DNA of 64,000 nucleotides. It comes from Nemertoderma westbladi (lineage: Eukaryota; Xenacoelomorpha; Nemertodermatida; Nemertodermatidae). Position 1 is the stretch's first letter; every line of letters starts with the position of its first letter. The position numbers and the translations under genes were made by a program. Location of the stretch: contig JAUCBJ010003757.1 of the NCBI GenBank assembly GCA_032718475.1, positions 46,168-110,167 on the forward strand. The letters run 5' to 3'. Positions 56,981-64,000 of the stretch are shown piece by piece. The notes under the pieces were generated by a model. The model did not search any database, was not told the origin of the DNA, and saw only the letters and a program-made list of their open reading frames with translations.

Positions 56981-57325
56981 AATCGTGTAGTGTGTTGGGA
57001 CTACACCATGTCCTGGAATATAGTGTCGTTATATTAATCGTGTAGTGTGTTGGGACTACACCATGTACGGGAATATAGTGTCGTTATATTAATCGTGTAG
57101 TGTGTTGGGACTACACCATGTCCTGGAATATAGTGTCGTTATATTAATCGTGTAGTGTGTCGGGACTACACCATGTCCTGGAATATAGTGTCGTTATATT
57201 AATCGTGTAGTGTTTCGGGACTACACCATGTCCTGGAATATAGTGTCGTTATATTAATCGTGTAGTGTGTTGGGACTACACCATGTCCTGGAATATAGTG
57301 TCGTTATATTAATCGTGTAGTGAGT
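56981..57325. repeat. 55-bp satellite, left segment (about 6 copies)
   Basis: Unit contains GGGACTACACCATGTCCTGG and AATATAGTGTCGTTATATTA, then ATCGTGTAGTGTGTT. Each unit can form a hairpin (GTGTAGT ... ACTACAC). It is continuous in sequence with the array at 61712 once the retrotransposon is removed. Confidence 0.96.
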
Positions 57326-57730
57326 AGTGTCTCAGGTCAGGTCAGGTATTCTAGGTCATTGATCAAGAAAACTTGCCACCTCCATGCAGCATAAAGGAGG
57401 TGCCACCTGTAGCTGCATAGACCCTCTTACTAGGGCAAATCTGGTCCTGTAACTAGGACCCCCTTCGTTCTGCGATAAGGACGCCCTTGGTCCTGGATTA
57501 AGGACCCATATACTTGGCTGCAGGGGTATATGGCCTGACCAGGCAGATGGTGATCTACCAATGGCTGGTCAGGAGTAGAGTGTTCTCATGTCCACTCTGA
57601 GAGCACTTCACTGCGACCTGCACCTTGCAGCAAGGGTACAGGGCATGACCCAGCAGATGAGCTGCAACAGCCAATGGTGGGTCATGTGCGCCAGAGTAGA
57701 TATGGGTGATGGGCCTCATATCTGACTCCA

Positions 57731-60319
57731 TTGCGACACCCACCCTGTGGAATGGCAAACCAGGGTGTGGTATTTGCCCCGAGAGCTGACTCGGCAAAAA
57801 AGCACCCCCCAACCCCCACTATGGATTACATTAGCAATGCGGAGGTCCGGCCACTAGAGGCCAGTGGAATTACCGGACACAATCGGCCTCACAGGCGTCA
57901 GTTAACTCCTGACCGGCTGCCTGTCTCACCCCCTACTGGAGAGAGAGCAGCCAACAATTCTTTGAGTCCCTTTCCTGATGACCTTTCTGGCCCAAACCCT
58001 GGGTCACCAGGAAGGCCAGATTGTGATGGGGAGAGGGATTCTGGAGTTGGAGGCTACTCTCATGTTCCACCCCGACCAACAAAGCCATTGGTGAATCTGA
58101 GGCAAGTCACAAGACTAGCCTCAGTAAACACCCTAACACTCGGGTCCCCAATGCGACAAGGTGAGCTGACTGCCTTGGCAGATAAGCTTTCTCTTAGCGC
58201 AGTGGGTGTTCAAGAGCACCGAATGCAGACTGGACAGACTGATGAGGTTCTGATTAAGGACATGGGGGGCGGTTGGCGACTCGCCCTCGCGTCAGCAGAT
58301 GATAGTGGCAATGGTGGAATTGGTCTATTGATGAATCCAACTGCACATGCAGCATTGGACAAAATAGACCAAATCTCTAACCGCATCATCCGTTGCCACT
58401 TCTCATGTTCTGGAAGACTGGCTAAGAAGTTTCCTAAGGTGGTTCTGATTGTGTGCTACTTTCCAACTAGTGTTGCCCCTGTAGAGGAGGTGGAAAATTT
58501 CTACCACAATCTACAAGCAGCTACTGATGGAGTGGATCAGCATGCATTCTTAACATTCCTGGGAGACTTTAATGCAAGTCTGCATCAATCACCTACATCG
58601 CCCTGGGTCTATAGCAATAGTGTTAACCGAAATTCCGTCCATCTTCAGGATTTTATCTCTGGAAATGGATTGTTTTCGGCTGGAACCCAGTTCAAGAAGC
58701 GAACTGGAAAGCTATGGACTCATAGTGGACCCAGTGGTCACAAGTCCCGCATAGACCATATCCTGTTTCGTAGGAAATACAGGAGCTCTATACAAGACTG
58801 TAATGCATTTACACTTCGACCCTTCTCCAGTGATCACCGCCTTATTGTGGCCAAGGTAAGACTTAGTCTGCGTGCTAGCAGAACAACGAAATCTGCCTTG
58901 CCGCGGCATGACTGGTCATCTCTGTTGCAACAGCCAAGTGTGAGATCCAGCTTCACACTACAGCTGAGCAACAGGTATGAGGCTCTTGCCTCTGAGGCGG
59001 CAGATCACTGTGAGGGCTATACTGCCTTTACAGAAGCAGTTAAGTTAGCAGCTGCAGAAACAGTTCCTGTATACCCTCGAAACAGGAAAAGGGCCCCCTG
59101 GACTGACAACAAAATTCAGAAGTGCCGAAATGACCTTCATAAGGCGCAGAAAGAGTCCCGACTCAAACAGACTACAGCGGCCAAGAATGCAGTTAAGGCT
59201 GCATCTAGGTCCCTGAACAGGCAGTACTCTGCTAATCTACAGGAGCTAATAAACCAACAGGTTGATGCCATCAATGATGCTGACGACAGCAGGCAATCAT
59301 CCCAGGCATGGAAATCGATCAATCTGCTTACTGGGCGGAAAAGCCAACCAACCACCAAGGTTAAGGCTGAATCACCAGCCGATCGCCTCAATGGTTGGAA
59401 AGCCCACTTTGAAAAGCTCCTCAATAATGACAGGGTATTGCCTGATAACTTTATAGAAGTAAAAGTGTCTGAGTCTGTACTCCCAGATATTCCCATTAGC
59501 GATATCTCCTTTGCAGAAGTGAAGGCTGCTGCAAAGAGCATTAAGACCAATCGTGCCAGTGGTGTAGATGGTGTTCCCCCTGAGGTCTTTAAAATACCTG
59601 AGTGTTTAAAGCTTATCTATCCCATCATAGTAGACATGTACCGAACAACAAGAGTCCCACAAGAAATGAAAACAAATAAGTTGGTGCCAGTTCCCAAGAA
59701 GGACAACCTAACACTCTATGGTTCCTTTCGGGGAATCTCATTGATCTCGATTGCTGCAAAGCTATACAATAGGATTCTATTAAATCGCATCAGGGATCCC
59801 ATTGAGAGACTGCTCCGTGGAAATCAGAATGGGTTCCGTAAAGGTCGTGGGACCATGGAGCCCATTTTGGCACTTAGAAGGATAATTGAAGAGTTATCAA
59901 AAAAGAAAGACAGGCATCTGGCTGTTATCTTTGTTGACTTCTTCAAGGCCTTTGATTCAGTCTCTCGCTCACGTATGTTCAGCATACTTTCATTATATGG
60001 GATTCCTGATGAAATTATTGCAGCAATCAGATCAGTATACGATGGTTCGACAACATTTGTGTCTACTGTTGACGGTGACACAGAACCATTTGAAGTGTTA
60101 TGGGGCGTCCTCCAAGGAGACACACTTGCACCATTCTTGTTCATTATTGGGGTTGACTATGTTCTACGCATGTCCTTAGATCATTATAATGATGATGGGG
60201 TGATGATAACTCCACCTACTGGCTCCAGAAGTCGAGGAAATCCTGCCAAGTACCTAACTGATCTAGACTTTGCTGATGACTTAGGAGTACTCTCAGAATC
60301 ATTAGAGGGGTATGCTTGA
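57731..60319 (+). CDS. endonuclease-reverse transcriptase of copy D (C-terminally broken)
   Basis: 862 codons. The N-terminal 150 residues are Pro-rich and low-complexity. APE endonuclease follows (SVNTLTLG, VGVQEHRMQ, FLGDFNASLHQ, SRIDHILFRRKY, SSDHRLIVAKV), then a basic linker and the RT domain: NRASGVDGVPPEVFK, FRGISLISIAAK, NGFRKGRGTMEP, VIFVDFFKAFDSV with catalytic D, GVLQGDTLAPFLF, and TDLDFADDLGVLS with the catalytic DD. After SLEG about 143 bp present in copy B are missing, so the frame ends at TGA instead of continuing into the thumb/C-terminal region. RT blocks are intact, but the protein lacks its C-terminus. The first Met is chosen by frame only; translation could start later. Confidence 0.9.
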   Translation: MRHPPCGMANQGVVFAPRADSAKKHPPTPTMDYISNAEVRPLEASGITGHNRPHRRQLTPDRLPVSPPTGERAANNSLSPFPDDLSGPNPGSPGRPDCDGERDSGVGGYSHVPPRPTKPLVNLRQVTRLASVNTLTLGSPMRQGELTALADKLSLSAVGVQEHRMQTGQTDEVLIKDMGGGWRLALASADDSGNGGIGLLMNPTAHAALDKIDQISNRIIRCHFSCSGRLAKKFPKVVLIVCYFPTSVAPVEEVENFYHNLQAATDGVDQHAFLTFLGDFNASLHQSPTSPWVYSNSVNRNSVHLQDFISGNGLFSAGTQFKKRTGKLWTHSGPSGHKSRIDHILFRRKYRSSIQDCNAFTLRPFSSDHRLIVAKVRLSLRASRTTKSALPRHDWSSLLQQPSVRSSFTLQLSNRYEALASEAADHCEGYTAFTEAVKLAAAETVPVYPRNRKRAPWTDNKIQKCRNDLHKAQKESRLKQTTAAKNAVKAASRSLNRQYSANLQELINQQVDAINDADDSRQSSQAWKSINLLTGRKSQPTTKVKAESPADRLNGWKAHFEKLLNNDRVLPDNFIEVKVSESVLPDIPISDISFAEVKAAAKSIKTNRASGVDGVPPEVFKIPECLKLIYPIIVDMYRTTRVPQEMKTNKLVPVPKKDNLTLYGSFRGISLISIAAKLYNRILLNRIRDPIERLLRGNQNGFRKGRGTMEPILALRRIIEELSKKKDRHLAVIFVDFFKAFDSVSRSRMFSILSLYGIPDEIIAAIRSVYDGSTTFVSTVDGDTEPFEVLWGVLQGDTLAPFLFIIGVDYVLRMSLDHYNDDGVMITPPTGSRSRGNPAKYLTDLDFADDLGVLSESLEGYA

Positions 60320-60912
60320 GCATGTGGACGACTTCTGTTACCTGGGATCATGGATCCGGAAGTCAGGTGAGGACCTTCGAATACGTAAGGGAAAGGCATG
60401 GGCAGCCTTGAATAGGTTTTCCAGGATTTGGAAGTCACCTAGAATTAATCGGAAACTTAAGGTCCGATTATTTAGAGCAGCAGTAGTTCCAGTACTCCTC
60501 TACGGGAGTCCATGCTGGGCTCTAACTGCTGAGGACACCAAATCTCTGGATGGCACATTCACAAGAATGCTACGCCGGGTACAATGCACACATCTCCAAC
60601 CAGACACTATATAACATTGGAGGTGTCTCATTGGTTCCCCCAAGCTTGACACTAGAACAAAATCGCCTCCGCTTTGCAGGACATTGCTTTCGCCGTGAGG
60701 ACCAGCCAGTGCATAATCTTGTACTTTGGCAGCCTCATGGAGTGAATAAGCATGGTGGACAGCCCATGACTTTCTTGAGACGCATCTTAAAGGACACTGG
60801 CCTTAAAGATGCGGATGATCTAGCAAATGTCATGGGTGATAGGGAGTTGTGGCGGTGCAATTTTGTTGACAAGCCGGCACAGCATTCTTAAAAATGCAGC
60901 TGCAATGCAGCA
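60310..60912 (+). pseudogene. first copy of the duplicated 3' region of element D
   Basis: From the deletion junction (GAGGGG|TATGCTTGAGC) to the tail GATCCTAGTAGTAT. It also lacks 16 bp after CTACGCCGGGT (near 60580), which shifts the frame, so the C-terminal region is split into two frames (60312-60614 and 60550-60891). Confidence 0.88.
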
Positions 60913-61715
60913 TGCCGATCCTAGTAGTATCATTAGAGGGAGCCCAACGGTTCCTCAGCTCATTAGAACATGCTGCTTCTAGTGTTGGTCTTTTTATTAA
61001 CTCCAGAAAGACCAAAATTCTGACAGTTAACTTTGAAAGTCCTCAGCAAGTCTCTGATCGGATGAGCATAAGCTCAAAGGATGGTATGCTTGAGCATGTG
61101 GATGACTTCTGTTACCTGGGATCATGGATCCGGAAGTCAGGTGAGGACCTTCGAATACGTAAGGGAAAGGCATGGGCAGCCTTCAATAGGCTTTCCAGGA
61201 TTTGGAAGTCACCGAGAATTAATCGGAAACTTAAGGTCCGATTATTTAGAGCAGCAGTAGTTCCAGTACTCCTCTATGGGAGTCCATGCTGGGCTCTAAC
61301 TGCCGAGGACACCAAATCTCTGGATGGCACATTCACAAGAATGCTACGCCGGGTTCATTGTGTCAAGTACAATGCACACATCTCCAACCAGACACTATAT
61401 AACATTGGAGGTGTCTCATTGGTTCCCCCAAGCTTGACACTAGAACAAAATCGCCTCCGCTTTGCAGGACATTGCTTTCGCCGTGAGGACCAGCCAGTGC
61501 ATAATCTCGTACTTTGGCAGCCTCATGGAGTGAATAAGCATGGTGGACAGCCCATGACTCTCTTGAGACGCATCTTAAAGGACACTGGCCTTGAAGATGC
61601 GGATGATCTAGCAAATGTCATGGGTGATAGGGAGTTGTGGCGGTGCAATTTTGTCGATAAGCCGGCACAGCATTCTTAAAAATGCAGCTGCAATGCAGCA
61701 TGCCGATCCTAGTAG
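60913..61715 (+). pseudogene. second, more complete copy of the duplicated 3' region
   Basis: Starts CATTAGAGGGAGCCCAACGG, immediately after the tail of the first copy, and runs through an uninterrupted C-terminal frame (SLEGAQRFLSSLEHAASSVG ... NFVDKPAQHS, stop at 61679) to the tail. It supplies the segment missing from the first copy but is not joined to the RT frame. Confidence 0.88.
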
Positions 61716-63408
61716 TAGTGTCGGGACTACACCATGTCCTGGAATATAGTGTCGTTATATTAATCGTGTAGTGTGTTGGACTACACCATGTCCTGGAATA
61801 TAGTGTCGTTATATTAATCGTGCAGTGTGTTGGGACTACACCATGTCCTGGAATATAGTGTCGTTATATTAATCGTGTATTGTGTCGGGACTACACCATG
61901 TCCTGGAATATAGTGTCGTTATATTAATCGTGTAGTGTGTTGGGACTACACCATGTCCTGGAATATAGTGTCGTTATATTAATCGTGTAGTGTGTCGGGA
62001 CTACACCATGTCCTGGAATATAGTGTCGTTATATTAATCGTGTAGTGTGTCGGGACTACACCATGTCCTGGAATATAGTGTCGTTATATTAATCGTGTAG
62101 TGTGTTGGGACTACACCATGTCCTGGAATATAGTGTCGTTATATTAATCGTGTAGTGTGTTGGGACTACACCATGTCCTGGAATATAGTGTCGTTATATT
62201 AATCGTGTAGTGTGTTGGGACTACACCATGTCCTGGAATATAGTGTCGTTATATTAATCGTGTAGTGTGTTGGGACTACACCATGTCCTGGAATATAGTG
62301 TCGTTATATTAATCGTGTAGTGTGTTGGGACTACACCATGTCCTGGAATATAGTGTCGTTATATTAATCGTGTAGTGTGTTGGGACTACACCATGTCCTG
62401 GAATATAGTGTCGTTATATTAATCGTGTAGTGTGTTGGGACTACACCATGTCCTGGAATATAGTGTCGTTATATTAATCGTGTAGTGTGTCGGGACTACA
62501 CCATGTCCTGGAATATAGTGTCGTTATATTAATCGTGTAGTGTGTCGGACTACACCATGTCCTGGAATATAGTGTCGTTATATTAATCGTGTATTGTGTC
62601 GGGACTACACCATGTCCTGGAATATAGTGTCGTTATATTAATCGTGTAGTGTGTTGGGACTACACCATGTCCTGGAATATAGTGTCGTTATATTAATCGT
62701 GTAGTGTGTTGGGACTACACCATGTCCTGGAATATAGTGTCGTTATATTAATCGTGTAGTGTGTTGGGACTACACCATGTCCTGGAATATAGTGTCGTTA
62801 TATTAATCGTGTAGTGTGTTGGGACTACACCATGTCCTGGAATATAGTGTCGTTATATTAATCGTGTAGTGTGTTGGGACTACACCATGTCCTGGAATAT
62901 AGTGTCGTTATATTAATCGTGTAGTGTGTTGGGACTACACCATGTCCTGGAATATAGTGTCGTTATATTAATCGTGTAGTGTGTCGGGACTACACCATGT
63001 CCTGGAATATAGTGTCGTTATATTAATCGTGTAGTGTGTCGGGACTACACCATGTCCTGGAATATAGTGTCGTTATATTAATCGTGTATTGTGTCGGGAC
63101 TACACCATGTCCTGGAATATAGTGTCGTTATATTAATCGTGTAGTGTGTTGGGACTACACCATGTCCTGGAATATAGTGTCGTTATATTAATCGTGTAGT
63201 GTGTTGGGACTACACCATGTCCTGGAATATAGTGTCGTTATATTAATCGTGTAGTGTGTTGGGACTACACCATGTCCTGGAATATAGTGTCGTTATATTA
63301 ATCGTGTAGTGTGTCGGGACTACACCATGTCCTGGAATATAGTGTCGTTATGTTAATCGTGTAGTGTGTCGGGACTACACCATGTCCTGGAATATAGTGT
63401 CGTTATAT
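61712..63408. repeat. 55-bp satellite, right segment (about 31 copies)
   Basis: Same unit as 56981-57325. Very homogeneous; differences are mostly TTGGGA/TCGGGA and TAGTG/TATTG, plus single-base deletions (GTTGGACT, TCGGACT). It ends at TCGTTATATTCAGG. Confidence 0.97.
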
Positions 63409-64000
63409 TCAGGTACCTGCCCCCCCCCAAATTTTTTTTTTTTATACAAATCTTAATGAGATTGCATGAAATTTGAAACAGAGATAGTATCACCTCCCGA
63501 CCACTGACTGGGTGAGCTAGAATTTTTATTTTTGCTTTCATTCTTTAGCTACAAGCGTCTGAAAAAGGTGTCTCCGTCGATAGTACACCAGTTACACCGC
63601 AGTTATTCTTCAACCTTATAGCGATTTATTGGTACTAGTAGAAAGCTGGCCGTGTAAGGATTCCAAATATGTAAAATATTTGAATTTGGTTGGGAAATAG
63701 CTGAATTATGGGCATTCAAATGTTGCATGTAATTGCTTCCGCTGCAGTCCATTTATAATTATTGCCTATATACAGTACATAATACCAGTACACGTACTTG
63801 GGACTTCGCGCAGCACGTTAGTATGAGCTCGCCCCACATGTCTATTCATACAAATTGTTCTAGAACATGGTGTATTAATTAAATAGAATAAATGGCCTGC
63901 GGCGGTAGCAAATCCGAATTCGAATGCCCATAACTCAGCTACAGTAGTTCCCAACCAAATTCATATATTTTTACATATTTGAAATCCTTGCAATCCTTGC
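63409..64000. repeat. dispersed repeat with inverted ends
   Basis: Homologous to 37146-37437 over two blocks. An internal inverted repeat pairs about 63658-63722 (GGATTCCAAATATGTAAAAT...) with about 63918-63992, suggesting a palindromic transposon cut by the window end. No gene recognised. Confidence 0.6.

Larger units (their letters stand above)
57326..61715 (+). mobile_element. non-LTR retrotransposon copy D, nearly full length, RTE-like
   Basis: Inserted in the 55-bp satellite. A 5' leader (57326-57730, with a degenerate internal duplication) is followed by the APE-RT frame 57731-60319. The 3' end carries a partial tandem duplication (60310-60912 and 60913-61715); both duplicates end in the family tail CCGATCCTAGTAGTA. 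The short (TAG)n tail, APE endonuclease, RT and a C-terminal region with RAAVVPVLLYGSPCWALTAE fit RTE-like elements. The exact clade needs a tree. Confidence 0.92.

Noticed and set aside
56750-56990. Minus-strand stop-free stretch of about 70 codons beside the 55-bp satellite
   Set aside because: No start codon, no clear splice sites and no similarity I recognise; expected by chance in a window of this size.

Overview
The window is eukaryotic: genes are split by spliceosomal introns, ORFs are short or exon-sized, and the sequence is full of satellites and of retrotransposons and DNA transposons. Gene content (paxillin, HUS1, TOE1, an SGT1-like gene, a dehydrogenase exon) and transposon types (RTE-like non-LTR, BEL/Pao-like LTR, hAT, Mutator-like) indicate an animal. 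An invertebrate deuterostome (echinoderm, hemichordate or amphioxus-like) is my guess; no marker here settles it.

Layout. 1-4092 is a 49-bp satellite, followed by a 26-bp minisatellite (4177-4405). Both appear to lie in an intron of paxillin, whose last four exons (4886-6628, + strand) encode the end of LIM2 through LIM4. Convergent to it is a complete seven-exon HUS1 gene (24952 down to 7911, - strand, 289 codons), the window's best-supported multi-exon gene. Three of its introns are swollen by minisatellites of 34, about 41 and 43 bp. Upstream of HUS1 is a possible divergent first exon, then a 9-kb LTR retrotransposon (26190-35196, 5-bp target duplication), a 678-bp inverted-repeat transposon with a 9-bp target duplication (36256-36933) and an intronless SGT1-like gene (37668-38285). 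A second half follows with four copies in all of one non-LTR retrotransposon family (one of them in HUS1 intron 4), an intronless TOE1 (45327-46928), a hAT insertion nested in a retrotransposon copy (47958-49132), an 83-bp minisatellite (51301-54790) abutting a dehydrogenase exon on the - strand (54775-54877), and a 55-bp satellite (56981-63408) split by the fullest retrotransposon copy.

The main discovery is a shared architecture. The repeat unit of each of the three HUS1 intron arrays is a copy of the 3' splice site of the exon it touches, plus the first bases of that exon (exons 3, 4 and 6). The 83-bp array instead copies the 5' splice site and exon end of the dehydrogenase exon. Tandem amplification has thus repeatedly started at exon-intron boundaries, producing roughly 40 to 100 tandem copies of a splice site per array. 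In TOE1 a coding minisatellite has amplified a catalytic motif (HTAGYD) ten times. I also see two foldback elements with hammerhead-ribozyme-like cores, one of them in a 179-bp inverted repeat with arms that look identical.
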